This document shows, piece by piece, positions 24,622 through 34,621 of a stretch of 64,000 bases of DNA (its first letter is position 1; every line of letters starts with the position of its first letter). Made by a program: the position numbers and the translations under genes. The notes under the pieces were generated by a model. It saw nothing but the letters and a program-made list of their open reading frames with translations, did no database searches and had not been told where the DNA came from. The stretch is taken from NCBI GenBank assembly GCA_902495245.1, contig CABUWI010000010.1:1-64000 (forward strand). The letters run 5' to 3'. Source of the DNA: an uncultured Porphyromonadaceae bacterium. Its GTDB lineage: Bacteria > Bacteroidota > Bacteroidia > Bacteroidales > Muribaculaceae.

Positions 24622-26922
24622 TCAGAAGGGGTAGCCGATGGCGAGGTGGAAGGCGAGCGACTTGCGGAAGGATTCCATGTTGTAGTAGCCGCGGCGGCCG
24701 GTGTCGTAGGGGGCGTGCAGGCCGATGCCGAGGTCGCCGCGAATCACGAGCATGCCGATGTCCACGCGGAGGCCGACGCCCGTGCCCAGCGCCAGGTCGC
24801 GCAGGAAGCTTTTGGCTCGGAGTTGGCCGCCGGGGCGCTGCGGGTCGTTTTTGAGAATCCAGACGTTGCCGGTGTCCATGAACACGGCGCCGTGCAGCGG
24901 CCCGATTATGGGGAAGCGCAGCTCGAGGTTGGCCTCGAACTTGAAGGTGCCGGTCTGGTCGAAGTAGTCGCCGCGGCGTCCTCCTTCAGAGCGGTAGCTG
25001 CCGGGGCCGAGCGAGCGCACGGTGAAGGCGCGCACTGAGTTGGCGCCTCCGACCCAGAACTGCTCGCTGTAGGGCACCTCGCGCGAGTTGCCGTAGGCGT
25101 GGGCCACGCCCGAGGCCGCGCGGAACATGAGCCACAGGTCGTCGCGATAGCTCAGCTTGCGCCCGTAGACAACCTGACCCGACACTTTGAAGAACTGCGA
25201 AATCGGAATGCCGAACAGTTTCTTTTCGTGTTTCACGCCGCAGGCGCGCCAGATTCCGCAGAAAATTGCGCCCGCCTCCTGGGCCATAACGCTCCAGTTC
25301 ACGGAGTTGACGCCGTTGAACAGGCGCGAGTAGCTGTAGGTGTACATCATCTGCGGCACGAATTGCGAGCGGAAGCTCAGGGCCACGGCGCGGTTCGCGT
25401 CCATAATCGAGTCGAACTCGGCGGTAGTGCGCAGCAGGTTGTTATAGGTCAGCTTCAGCAGGGTCAGCGAGTTTTGCGAATAGCGCGTCGGGTTCCAGTC
25501 ATACGTGAATCCGGCGTTTACCTGCGCCATGCGGAAGTAGTGGGGACGGTTGAGCACGTCGCCGTTGAGCGAGATGCGTGTCCAGCTCAGTTCGCGCCTG
25601 ATGCGCGGCACGAATTTCGGCGCCAGCAGTCGCGGGAAGGCCAGGGTGGCCTGCAGCCCGACTTCATATGAATTGAACACGCTCGAGCGCTTCGGTCCGG
25701 TTTGCCATTCATAGCTGCCGGTGAGGGTGGTGTTGAGCTGTTCGCCGCCGCCGAAGAGGTTGTTGTGGCTGAGCCCGAATGTGATGCCCGGGCCGAGATA
25801 TGAGTTCGACTTCGACGACACGTTGGCTTCGATCGACGCCTCCAGCGGCATGTCGAGCGTGCAGTCAATCCTGACGTCGAGCACGTCAGAGCCGCGCATA
25901 AGCGCCAGCGAGTCGGGGGGCGCTACGGTGATGTCTATGTTGCTGAAGATGCCCAGGCGGCTCAGGCGCGTCTGAGTCGAATTGACGGCATTGAGGCGCA
26001 GCGGCCTTCCGCGGCGCAGCACGATGCACTCGTCGACCAGCGCGCGGCGAAAACGCGACGGCATGAACTGCACCAGCGTGGCGCGGTCGCACCTGACGGT
26101 GTCGGGCGTGCCTCCGCCGTCGTTGCGACGCAGGGTCATCTCGACGCGGCCCACTTTATAGCGGCGCAGGGCGAAGGGAGGAATGTTCTTGGCCACGGTC
26201 AGGCGCAGGGCAACGCGCTGCGGCGCCTGATTGACCGTGTCGGCCAGATATTCGATGAAATCGGGGTTGAAGTAGTAATAGCCGCGGTTGCGGGCCACGC
26301 GGGCAATGGCGTTGCGCACGTTGCGCAGCGAGTCGACCGAAAACCGCTGCCCCTTGACCAGATAGGGCTGGCGGGCGGCCACGGAGTCAATGACGTGGCA
26401 GAGGTGGCACGTGTCGGGCAGCAGCTCGATCGAATCGAGCAGATAGGCCGGGCCGGTCGACACGGTGTAGCTCACCGACGTGATGCGCGGATTGCGCTTG
26501 TGCGAGGTCTCATACGTGGTGCTGCCCCTGAAATAGCCGTTCTTGTCGAGCAGCTGGTCAACCATCTGCACGCGCAGGTCGGGCCGCACTTCGCTGATGA
26601 GCACGGGCTCGGAGGCGAACTTCTCGTAAATCCAGTGCTTCAGGCCCTTGGTGTGGCCCGACCAGTGGTTCCACACCCACAGGCCGAAGGGGAAGGGCGT
26701 GCGTATGTTGGTGAACGGATAAGGGTTGTTGGGCTTGACGCTGACGGCTTTTGAAATTTCAGCTTTCAGTTCGCCGGGCACTTTTTCGCCTTTCTCGCCC
26801 TCGATTTTGAGCTTTTTAATGCCGTTATACAGTTCCTCGTCGGGCGCCAGACGGCTTGTCGTCGAGCAGCCGGCGACCGCCAGGGCGGCAAGCGCGAGTA
26901 TGACATATGCGATTCGTCTCAT
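24622..26922 (-). CDS. tamL: TamL: lipoprotein TamA/Omp85-type outer-membrane protein
   Basis: A 766-residue Omp85-superfamily protein. The signal peptide ends in a lipobox (LAVAGC, Cys19), so it is the lipid-modified TamA variant (TamL) known from Bacteroidetes. POTRA-like repeats span about 30-370; LLDKNGYFRG and NRGYYYFNPDFIEY are POTRA sequences. The 16-strand beta-barrel (about 390-766) contains FWVGGANSVRAFTVRSLGPGSYR and ends at a C-terminal phenylalanine. It works with TamB in inserting outer-membrane proteins or lipids. It follows tamB with a 4-base overlap. Confidence 0.88.
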   Translation of the reverse strand: MRRIAYVILALAALAVAGCSTTSRLAPDEELYNGIKKLKIEGEKGEKVPGELKAEISKAVSVKPNNPYPFTNIRTPFPFGLWVWNHWSGHTKGLKHWIYEKFASEPVLISEVRPDLRVQMVDQLLDKNGYFRGSTTYETSHKRNPRITSVSYTVSTGPAYLLDSIELLPDTCHLCHVIDSVAARQPYLVKGQRFSVDSLRNVRNAIARVARNRGYYYFNPDFIEYLADTVNQAPQRVALRLTVAKNIPPFALRRYKVGRVEMTLRRNDGGGTPDTVRCDRATLVQFMPSRFRRALVDECIVLRRGRPLRLNAVNSTQTRLSRLGIFSNIDITVAPPDSLALMRGSDVLDVRIDCTLDMPLEASIEANVSSKSNSYLGPGITFGLSHNNLFGGGEQLNTTLTGSYEWQTGPKRSSVFNSYEVGLQATLAFPRLLAPKFVPRIRRELSWTRISLNGDVLNRPHYFRMAQVNAGFTYDWNPTRYSQNSLTLLKLTYNNLLRTTAEFDSIMDANRAVALSFRSQFVPQMMYTYSYSRLFNGVNSVNWSVMAQEAGAIFCGIWRACGVKHEKKLFGIPISQFFKVSGQVVYGRKLSYRDDLWLMFRAASGVAHAYGNSREVPYSEQFWVGGANSVRAFTVRSLGPGSYRSEGGRRGDYFDQTGTFKFEANLELRFPIIGPLHGAVFMDTGNVWILKNDPQRPGGQLRAKSFLRDLALGTGVGLRVDIGMLVIRGDLGIGLHAPYDTGRRGYYNMESFRKSLAFHLAIGYPF

Positions 26923-29900
26923 TGTTTGGCGGCTTTTATGAAGTTGAAAATGTCGGCCACGCGGCGAATGCGGCGCTTGATGACGAAGCCCACGCCCGTC
27001 TGCGTAACCTCGCCTTCGAGAATGCTTTCATAGCCGGTGTGGCGGAACAGGCGCACGTACATCGACCCCGAGTCGTTGAGCATGTACTCGAACGAGATGT
27101 CGCTGATGAGGTTCTGCACCACGTTCTCTTCCGCGTCGACGTCGGTCGAATAGTTGCCGCCGACAACGATTTTGAATCGGTCGTTGAACAGCGTTTTCGA
27201 CACTTTGTAGCTATACTGCGTGGCCGTCTGCGTCGCGCCGTCGCGGGTGCGGTCATACTGGTCCAGGCCGAAGCTCACGTCCACGCCTTTAATCGTGTTT
27301 GCCGCCCAGGTGTTTATCTGCGACGTCAGGAAGCCGTAAAGGGCGTTGCCCGACAGGTTGGCGTTGCCCGTCGTGCCCTGGCCGGTGTAGACGCCATAGA
27401 GCAGCAGGTTCATGGCCTGGTTGGCGCGCTGGGTCTGGCTCATCGACTGCAGCTCGTTCTGCACGGAGATGTCATCGTCTGTGGCCAGGTCGAAGGCCAC
27501 GTCGAGGCGCGAGGGTGTCCCTGTGGCCGACAGCGTAACGTCGAAGTCAATCAGGCGTGAATTTTCGCCCTGGCGCGTAACGTTGGCGCGAATCCGGTCT
27601 ACGGCGCTGATGTTGAGCGTCGGGTTCATGATGGGCCCGTTGAACGCCACGTAGCTGCCGGGGTTGAACGTGAACAGCTTTTCGGAGATTACGGGCAGAG
27701 AGTAGCGGAAGAAGCCGCCGTCGATTGTCAGGCGCCCGGTCAGGCGTCCGTCGGGCTGCGTCGGGTTCATGGTGTAGTCCAGAATGCCGTTGGCCTTGAT
27801 TTGCGCGCGGTTTTGGCCGTCGGCGCTGAGGTCTACGGTGAACTGGGCGCCCTGGCGGATATCGAGGTTGGCGTCGACAAACATCAGCATACCCGAGCGC
27901 GCCACGGTGTCGGCCTGCTGCACCTGGGCCGTGTCGGCGAAGTTCACGAACTTGACCACATCGTCGTCGGGCTGCAGCCCCACGGCCGCGCGCGCGTCGG
28001 TAATCTGATATGTCAGGTTCGTCTGGGGCAGTATGGCCATGTCGGCGTTGACCGTCAGGAAGTTCATCGAGCCTTTGACGTCGGCGTCGAGGTTGATGAA
28101 TCCGCGGCCGTAGAGCTCAACGCCGCGTGCCTGTTTCGACTTGATTATCTGCATGTTTTTCGCGGCGAGATTCAGGGCGATGCGCGGGTCGTTGAATCGG
28201 CGCAGGTCGACGCTGCCGTTCACTCTCAGCGGGTTCGAGTTGCTGCCGTAAATCGCGAAGTTGTCGAATCTGACAAGGTTGGAGTCGACCGGAATGGCCA
28301 CGGAATCGAGCGTGAAGTCCGACCCCATCATGCCCACTCTGATTTTGGCGGCGTTGAAGTTGAGGCGGCCGTCGAGGCGCATGTCGCTGAACGTGCCGCT
28401 CACGTCCATCAGGCCGCTGAGCGAGCCCGAAAGCTTGGCGTAATTGCCCGGCATGAACGGATTGGCCACGTCGAGCGGAAACTCCATGACGCGGAGCTTG
28501 AGGTCGAGGGGCGAGCGCCGCGTGGTGTCGTTCAGCGCGCCGGTCAGCGTCATGGTCTTCACTCCGTTGACGTCGAGCGCGGCGTCGGCGCGGATTGCGC
28601 CGCCGAAGTCGGTGGCCACGTCGAGGTCGAGCAGGAAGTTGCCCACGGGTTTCTTGCCGTAGGTCAGGTCTGACAGCGACACGACGCCGTTGCCGTTGAC
28701 CGACTTGTCGGTGTAGTTCACGGTCATGTCGGCGCTGACGTTGCCCGCAATCGGCGGCGCGAATGGGTTGATCTTGAGCCAGTCCTGAAGGTGAATGTCG
28801 CTGATGAGCAGCGTGAGCTCGTTGGTCGGGCCGACCGAGTCGGCCGTCTCGGGTTTCCGGCGCGAGGTCAGTAGCTGAATGCGCGAGTCGTCGCCCCTGG
28901 CGTCGAGATTGGCTTCGACCCTCATCGTCTTTGGGTTGAAGGTCAGATAGTTGTCGGCGTTGATTGTCCACTTCTTGTAGGCAATGGTCGGGTCAACGGG
29001 CGTGAGGTTCAGGGCAATCAGCGAGTCGGTCAGTGTGGCGTTGAAGCCTATGCGGTAGCCGGTTTCGCCGCTGATGTTGCGCTGTCGCAGAAAGAAGCGT
29101 CCGTTTTGCCCGGCAAAATATCCGCGCAGTCTCACGGTGGCAAACTCGTCGAGCGTGCCCGGCGCGTTGTCGGCGTCAAGGGCAATCAGCAGAGTGTCGT
29201 TGCGCGTCAGCAGGCGCGCGTTGACGGTGTCGATTCTCATTGACTGCCCCGAGGTGATTCTGAGCGCGCGGGCCGAGGCGTGGAGCGTGGAGTCGCGGCG
29301 CGCCTTGAGCGTCAGCCGGTTGAACCCGATGCCCGACGGCTCAAGCAGCCCAGCAATCGGGTTGCCCGGCCGCGCGTCGAGGTCGAGCCTGAAGCGGGGC
29401 ATGGTGCTCACCAGGCTGTCAACGTCGATGTTGCGTGCCGTAATCATGTCCGACGCCATTGTGGCCGCCCGGCCGAGCCTGTCGGTCAAGCCGGTCAGCG
29501 GCTCGGCCGCGCTGAAATCGAGGTTGAGCGTACGGTTGCCGAGGGTCAGCAGCGTGGCGGTGCGGCCGGCATCGGCCGTCGCGCTCAGCGAGTCGAGTCT
29601 GAGGGCCATCGAGCCGTAGGCCAGGTCGGCGTCGCGCAGCATGGCCGTGGCGCTGAGCGTGTCCAGGCTGAAGGTTGCGAATCCTTTGGTCTCGATTCTC
29701 AGCGCCGCGTTCATTATCGAGTCAGACAGCCCCAGGGCGTGCAGGTCGAGGCGTCTGATGTCGCCCTGCAGCTCCCAGCCGGCCGACTGCCGCGCCAGGG
29801 CTGCCGTCAGGTCGAGGGTCATGTCGGCCGGTGCGGCGGCCGAATTGAGGCGTGCGGTCAGCTTCGAGTCGGCCAGGGCGGCGTCGAGCGCGATGCCGCC

Positions 29901-31550
29901 GATGCGGCGCCCGCGAAATCCGGCGCTCGCAAGGTCAATCTTAGCCTCGGCCGTCGCGCCGGGCCTCAGAGGGTTGAACAGGCGCCCGCGGGCGTCGACC
30001 GACGCCGTAACCGCCCCCACGCCGAGGTCGGGCATGAAGGCCGCCACGGGGAAGGAGTCGGCGCGCACCTTGACGTCATATTGCTCGGCCGTGGCCGCCA
30101 GTTTGCCGTCAAGCGCCAGGCGACCGGCGCCGGTCGTCGCCGTGAGGCGTGCGGCATAGTTCTCGCCGCGGGCGCGGGCAGTGCCTCGCAGGCGCAGCGG
30201 CGGCAGTTTCACCCCTTCGGGCATGAGCTTGGCAAACGGCCGGGCGTTGACCAGTTTGCCGTCAAGGCTGACGTCGGCGTCAAGCCTTTTCGGGTCGCTC
30301 AGGTTGCGGGCGGTGCCCGAGCCGGTGAGCGCGAAGATGCCGTTCATGGCGGCGCCGACGGTGTCGATTTTAAGACTGTCCATTGTGCCTCCGGCCACTA
30401 CGCGCAGCCTCAGCGGCACGTCGGCCGGCAGCGGTGCCAGCATCGGCGCATAGGCCGGCAGCGCCTTGCCGACAGTGGCGGCAAACACTTCGGCTCGCGC
30501 GTCGGCCCTAACGGTGCGGTTCAGCGAGTCGAGGCCCATCTCGGCGTCGAGTGCCAGCCGCGTGCGCCCGTCGATTGCAATGTCGAAGCCCTTGGCGCTC
30601 ATCAGCGCCGAGTCCATCTCGAAGACGCCGTGCCCTTCAAGGGCGAGACCCCCTGCCGAGGCCGCCTTGAGGCTCTTCAGCGGCACCCGCAGCTGCGTGT
30701 CGTGCATGCTGAACGAGTCGACCCGCGCCGAGGCGTCGCGCAGAGTGAGCCACTGCAGGTCGAGGCCGGCCACGGGGGTGGCGCCGCGCGTGCCGTAAAG
30801 CGCCGAATCGACGGCCATGGTCAGCGTGCCGGTTCTGATGTCTATGATGTCGGCAATGTCGATGCGCCCCTCGGTCAGTTTCGCGTCGCTCACTCGCGCT
30901 GCGATGGTATCGTCGGTCAGCGCCATCGACATGCGGTAGTCGACATTGCGCAGCGTGATGGGGCCGAGCGCGCGTATGGTCAGCGGCGCCGTGGCTGTCG
31001 TGTCCTTAGGAGTTTCGGTGGTGTCGGGCCCCATGAGCAGGCGCACCCGCGCGCCGTCAAGGTCGGCGTGGCCGATGTCGATGCGGCTGAACTGCAGGTT
31101 CATGCTCGCTGCCGCGCCCACCGAGTCAATGCGGGCGCCGATGTAGAGAGAGTCGGGGGCGCCCATCTGATAAAATGCGTCTCTGACCACGGCGTTGCTG
31201 ACACTGAGCTCGCCGCGCAGCAGCGGCAGGGGGTTGACGGCTAGTTCGGCGGCGCCGACGCTCACCATGGTGTCGCCGCCCGCCTTCATGTCCTCCACCA
31301 GGGCATTTTCAAGGCTGAGCCGCAGCGGAAATCGCAGCCTGATGTCGTCGGCCGTGATGCGCAGTCCCGACGACTCTTCGATGCCGGGCAATATCTTGCC
31401 GGCCAGCAGATTCAGCACTCCCGGAATGTAGAGCGACCCCACTGCCGCCACGACGAGCAGCAGCGGTGTCAGCACAATCCATGCCACCGCGCGCCTCCAC
31501 CGGCGGCGCCGGTGCGTAACTTGCTTGGTTTTGGCTTCGTCCTCGCTCAT
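26919..31550 (-). CDS. tamB: TamB: translocation and assembly module subunit
   Basis: A 1,543-residue AsmA-superfamily protein with an N-terminal transmembrane helix (about residues 20-42), a very long repeated beta-strand body, and a C-terminal TamB (DUF490) domain (about 1,150-1,540) containing KGVDVSFGLDQYDR and QYSYKVSKTLFNDRFKIVVGGNYS. It spans the periplasm as a lipid-conducting bridge and docks to TamL. The start at 31550 gives a charged N terminus (MSEDEAKTKQ) before the helix. It heads a two-gene operon with tamL. Confidence 0.88.
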   Translation of the reverse strand: MSEDEAKTKQVTHRRRRWRRAVAWIVLTPLLLVVAAVGSLYIPGVLNLLAGKILPGIEESSGLRITADDIRLRFPLRLSLENALVEDMKAGGDTMVSVGAAELAVNPLPLLRGELSVSNAVVRDAFYQMGAPDSLYIGARIDSVGAAASMNLQFSRIDIGHADLDGARVRLLMGPDTTETPKDTTATAPLTIRALGPITLRNVDYRMSMALTDDTIAARVSDAKLTEGRIDIADIIDIRTGTLTMAVDSALYGTRGATPVAGLDLQWLTLRDASARVDSFSMHDTQLRVPLKSLKAASAGGLALEGHGVFEMDSALMSAKGFDIAIDGRTRLALDAEMGLDSLNRTVRADARAEVFAATVGKALPAYAPMLAPLPADVPLRLRVVAGGTMDSLKIDTVGAAMNGIFALTGSGTARNLSDPKRLDADVSLDGKLVNARPFAKLMPEGVKLPPLRLRGTARARGENYAARLTATTGAGRLALDGKLAATAEQYDVKVRADSFPVAAFMPDLGVGAVTASVDARGRLFNPLRPGATAEAKIDLASAGFRGRRIGGIALDAALADSKLTARLNSAAAPADMTLDLTAALARQSAGWELQGDIRRLDLHALGLSDSIMNAALRIETKGFATFSLDTLSATAMLRDADLAYGSMALRLDSLSATADAGRTATLLTLGNRTLNLDFSAAEPLTGLTDRLGRAATMASDMITARNIDVDSLVSTMPRFRLDLDARPGNPIAGLLEPSGIGFNRLTLKARRDSTLHASARALRITSGQSMRIDTVNARLLTRNDTLLIALDADNAPGTLDEFATVRLRGYFAGQNGRFFLRQRNISGETGYRIGFNATLTDSLIALNLTPVDPTIAYKKWTINADNYLTFNPKTMRVEANLDARGDDSRIQLLTSRRKPETADSVGPTNELTLLISDIHLQDWLKINPFAPPIAGNVSADMTVNYTDKSVNGNGVVSLSDLTYGKKPVGNFLLDLDVATDFGGAIRADAALDVNGVKTMTLTGALNDTTRRSPLDLKLRVMEFPLDVANPFMPGNYAKLSGSLSGLMDVSGTFSDMRLDGRLNFNAAKIRVGMMGSDFTLDSVAIPVDSNLVRFDNFAIYGSNSNPLRVNGSVDLRRFNDPRIALNLAAKNMQIIKSKQARGVELYGRGFINLDADVKGSMNFLTVNADMAILPQTNLTYQITDARAAVGLQPDDDVVKFVNFADTAQVQQADTVARSGMLMFVDANLDIRQGAQFTVDLSADGQNRAQIKANGILDYTMNPTQPDGRLTGRLTIDGGFFRYSLPVISEKLFTFNPGSYVAFNGPIMNPTLNISAVDRIRANVTRQGENSRLIDFDVTLSATGTPSRLDVAFDLATDDDISVQNELQSMSQTQRANQAMNLLLYGVYTGQGTTGNANLSGNALYGFLTSQINTWAANTIKGVDVSFGLDQYDRTRDGATQTATQYSYKVSKTLFNDRFKIVVGGNYSTDVDAEENVVQNLISDISFEYMLNDSGSMYVRLFRHTGYESILEGEVTQTGVGFVIKRRIRRVADIFNFIKAAKQ

Positions 31551-31588
31551 GTGGTCTCTCGCAATAGTTGAATCTGCAAATTAAACCA

Positions 31589-31622
31589 CAAATATACGCA
31601 TTTTGTTTGAATCCGTCTCCAA
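31589..31622 (-). promoter_or_regulatory. Putative promoter of tamB-tamL
   Basis: TATATTTG on the minus strand (31596 to 31589). A TTG (CAA at 31620-31622) lies 23 bases away, slightly beyond the usual spacing. A 9-bp tandem array begins just upstream. Confidence 0.45.
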
Positions 31623-31639
31623 GTTGACAAAACCAATAG

Positions 31640-31675
31640 GGCCTATAAGGCTAATTAGCCCTATAAGCCCTATAA
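31640..31675. repeat. 9-bp tandem array
   Basis: Four units: GGCCTATAA (31640-31648), GGCTAATTA (31649-31657), GCCCTATAA (31658-31666) and GCCCTATAA (31667-31675). The second unit with its flank forms the palindrome GGCTAATTAGCC (31649-31660). It lies between the GH13-like gene's stop and the tamB promoter. Confidence 0.85.
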
Positions 31676-31704
31676 TTCAGAGTGAGATTATTCAGAGTGA
31701 GATT
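31675..31704. repeat. 15-bp tandem duplication over a stop codon
   Basis: ATTCAGAGTGAGATT occurs twice in tandem (31675-31689 and 31690-31704). The second copy encodes the last residues and stop codon of the GH13-like gene (Ile-Ser-Leu-stop); the first copy lies just beyond, so the stop region has been duplicated. Confidence 0.85.
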
Positions 31705-34523
31705 TTGCGGAGGGTGGTGCCGCGGCGCATGATGTAGATGCCGCGCGAGGGGTGCTTCACCTCGATGCCCTGCAGGTTGTAGTAGACCTCGCTCTCTGCG
31801 GCCGCTTCGGCTGCGGGAGCGCTGATGCCCGAGGTGTCGGCGTCATCGGCCGTGAAATATTCGGTCGTGCCGGGGTCGGTGAACGAGGCCGAGCCGTTGC
31901 CCTCGGCCGGGGTTTCGGCGTAGATGAACTTGCCGTCTTCAACCAGCCTGCCGCCGGTCCAGTCCTTGACGAGCACGTTCAGCTGGCCTTTCGTGGCCGG
32001 GGCGCTGACGGTGATGGAGCCGTTGGTGGAGGGGGTGTAGGTCTTGCCCGTAACTACGTCGGTGTAGGTGCCGTCGGGCACGCCGGTGAAGGTTACCCGG
32101 CCGCCATTGACAACCACCATTGCGTACGATTCATTTTTCCAGGCGCGCTTGAAGGCAAGGGGATCGCTGCTGCTGTTAGAACTAACGCAGCCCTCGAATG
32201 AGTATTGGCCTTTGCGGAGGGCGGGCACTGCGGCGCGGATTTTATTGAGGGCGATTATGTGTTGCGCCAGGTCGGAACCAAGGGTTTGGGCCACATTGCC
32301 GTCGGCCGTGAAGACGCCGAAGTCGGTGGCGCTGACATTGCCTTCGAGATATTGGCCGAAATAGGCGTGGCCGGTGTAGACAAGGGCGCTTTTGATATTT
32401 TGGAGGTCGAGACCCTTTTGGAACTCCACTTCCGAGCCATAAAGAACGGTGGGGATTCCGCGGAAGGTGAACATCCAGGTCAGGTTTTCGGCCCACTGTT
32501 CGGCCGTGCCGCGGAAGCGGATATTCTGGCTGTAGGGCAACGGACCGCCATCGGGCGTGTCGACGCAGACCATGTTGAACGTGGCGTCGTTATAGTAGTT
32601 GTCTTCCGAGAAAAGGTTCCGGATGTCGCTGGCGCTGTTGAAGTTGGTGAGCACGGGTGTGTCGACAACGTAGAGACCCGAGGCTTGGCTATGATCCGGT
32701 TCATGCCATTTGCCGGTGGCGAACCAGGCGTTGGTGCTGCGGCTCTTATCGTCGGTGTCCTTGATGCAGACGGCCATCGGGCCGATTGCCTGAGGATTGG
32801 TTTCGTCGGGCGTCAGCGCTCCCCAATTCTCGGTGCTGCCGTCGAACTCGGCGAGCAGATTGTCGGCCGACTGCCAGGTGTAGAAATAGGGCGACATGTT
32901 CGGCCTGCCACGATAAACAACGGAGCCGTTGTATCGGTGAGTTACGTCGGCAAACATGGCAAACGGCGCTTGGCCGGGGCGTTTGTCTTTGTGCATCTCG
33001 CCCATGGTGGCAAAGTGCGGAATGAAGAGCTTGTTGAGCGTCAGCGGGGCAATGAAACCGGCGTCGGCAATGCAGAAGGCGTCGACGCCCATGGCGATGA
33101 ACTTGCCGTAGGCATCGAGCAGGACATCGGCCACGACTTCATTTTCCGTGTTCAGGTCTACTTTGTCTCCGGAGAGGCGTCCCCACCAGCGGCTGGGCTC
33201 GTCCCAGTTCCAGGCGGTTCCGTAGTGGTGGAGCAGATTTTCATTGTCGCCGCTTGCCGTGAAACAGGTTTCGCGCAAGCTATATTGCTCGGCGGCCGTT
33301 TTGCTGTCATAGTCGGTCGATAAGAGGCGGCCGGTGGGAGTGAGCGCGGCGCTTTCGGAGGCTTGATTGCGAATTTCGTCGCTGCGCACGAACATGGGCG
33401 TCAGACAAGACTCGCCATAGGCTGAAATGTTGTTGAGCACCACGTCGAGCACCACTTTGAGCCCCTTGGCGTGGGCGGCGTCGACGAAGTCTTTGAACGT
33501 AACGTCGGCCGTGGCGCCCCAGGCTGTGCGGCTTTCAAGGCGGAGGTCAACGCTGTTAAAGTCGCCGGGGAAGTTGCCGAGATAGTCGCGCGCCGAACTG
33601 TTCTGAACCACGGGGTTGATGCGGATTGCCGTGAATCCGAGAGCCTTGATGTAGTCGAGCTTCGCAATCAGACCGGCAAAGTCGCCGCGCCAGTCGGGGT
33701 CGTTTGCCTCACTCTGGGCCTCCTGCCGGTCCCATGAGAGCACGTTGTTCTTTGGGTCGCCGTCATAGAAGCGGGTAATCAGCGCGTGATAGACGGTCTC
33801 GTCGCGGAAGTCGGTGCGCGTAAAGTTGTCGTTCTGGGTTACGGTTATGTCAGGCCGTATCTGTTTAGTAAAGGAGTAATCGTAATATTCTGTCGGATCG
33901 TTGCTCGATAAACGGACAGTAGCAATTATTTCTTGCTCGGCTACACCTCCGCTCGTTCCCTCAAATGTTATTTGCGATGTGCCCGATTTGGTGCAATTAT
34001 AGAATGGTTGTATGTTAAAAACGGAGAACACGTCGCCTTCGCTCAGGTCGCTCTCCACGCCGTCAACCGTTTTCCTGACGGTGAATGTTTTTTTCTCGCC
34101 GGCGGTCAGCGTGATGTTGTCAACGGCCGTCTCGCCGTCATAAAGCGCCACGCTGAAATCCTCGTGGACCATCACCTGCAGCTCAAGCGTTTGATAGCCC
34201 CAGTTGATGGTGATTGTGGCAGTGCCTTTCGCCTTCGGTTCTATTACGAACGGCTCTTCGCCCATACCATATGGAGTATAGTCCGCCGTAACCACGTCGT
34301 TGTCTGAGCTTGTGATTTTACATTCGGCGTCGGAATAATCATTAGCAGATTCGGGACTCTTGCCGTCAATAAACACCTGCACCGGAATAACAACATGGGA
34401 CTTCTCTACAAGATAATGCAGCTTGGTGTAATCCGTTTTGATTTCATACAACCTGGTCTGGTCGTCTGCTTGGGCGGAAGCGCAGCAGAGCGCCGCCAAC
34501 GCAAAAAGTAGTTGTCTTGTCAT
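31692..34523 (-). CDS. Secreted GH13 (alpha-amylase)-like protein, probably inactive
   Basis: A 943-residue exported protein: signal peptide (1-19), two N-terminal beta domains (about 25-240), a GH13-like TIM barrel (about 255-740), a beta C-domain (about 760-850), and a sorting tail YYNLQGIEVKHPSRGIYIMRRG. GLIAKLDYIKALGFTAIRINPV and the barrel layout fit GH13. Key residues are missing: region I reads DVVLNN with Asn365 where His is usual. Region II reads GVDAFCIADA, with Cys484 for Arg and Ala486 for the nucleophile Asp. Glu509 may be the region III acid. It may bind rather than cleave glycans, or use another mechanism. It has its own promoter. Confidence 0.75.
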   Translation of the reverse strand: MTRQLLFALAALCCASAQADDQTRLYEIKTDYTKLHYLVEKSHVVIPVQVFIDGKSPESANDYSDAECKITSSDNDVVTADYTPYGMGEEPFVIEPKAKGTATITINWGYQTLELQVMVHEDFSVALYDGETAVDNITLTAGEKKTFTVRKTVDGVESDLSEGDVFSVFNIQPFYNCTKSGTSQITFEGTSGGVAEQEIIATVRLSSNDPTEYYDYSFTKQIRPDITVTQNDNFTRTDFRDETVYHALITRFYDGDPKNNVLSWDRQEAQSEANDPDWRGDFAGLIAKLDYIKALGFTAIRINPVVQNSSARDYLGNFPGDFNSVDLRLESRTAWGATADVTFKDFVDAAHAKGLKVVLDVVLNNISAYGESCLTPMFVRSDEIRNQASESAALTPTGRLLSTDYDSKTAAEQYSLRETCFTASGDNENLLHHYGTAWNWDEPSRWWGRLSGDKVDLNTENEVVADVLLDAYGKFIAMGVDAFCIADAGFIAPLTLNKLFIPHFATMGEMHKDKRPGQAPFAMFADVTHRYNGSVVYRGRPNMSPYFYTWQSADNLLAEFDGSTENWGALTPDETNPQAIGPMAVCIKDTDDKSRSTNAWFATGKWHEPDHSQASGLYVVDTPVLTNFNSASDIRNLFSEDNYYNDATFNMVCVDTPDGGPLPYSQNIRFRGTAEQWAENLTWMFTFRGIPTVLYGSEVEFQKGLDLQNIKSALVYTGHAYFGQYLEGNVSATDFGVFTADGNVAQTLGSDLAQHIIALNKIRAAVPALRKGQYSFEGCVSSNSSSDPLAFKRAWKNESYAMVVVNGGRVTFTGVPDGTYTDVVTGKTYTPSTNGSITVSAPATKGQLNVLVKDWTGGRLVEDGKFIYAETPAEGNGSASFTDPGTTEYFTADDADTSGISAPAAEAAAESEVYYNLQGIEVKHPSRGIYIMRRGTTLRKISL

Positions 34524-34556
34524 AATGAAATGTGATTTATAATTGATTCAATGCGG

Positions 34557-34587
34557 CAAAGTTAGGTAATTTGCCGAACGTGTGCAA
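34557..34587 (-). promoter_or_regulatory. Promoter of the GH13-like gene
   Basis: TTG (CAA at 34585-34587) and TAACTTTG (34564 to 34557) on the minus strand with a 20-base spacer; the leader is about 30 bases. Confidence 0.6.
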
Positions 34588-34621
34588 TAGACAACCGATA
34601 GACAAATGGCGGAAAAACCGC

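Noticed and set aside
29280..31244. A 654-codon plus-strand open frame inside tamB.
   Set aside because: Arg/Gly/Ala-rich shadow of tamB codons; no start signal and no domain.
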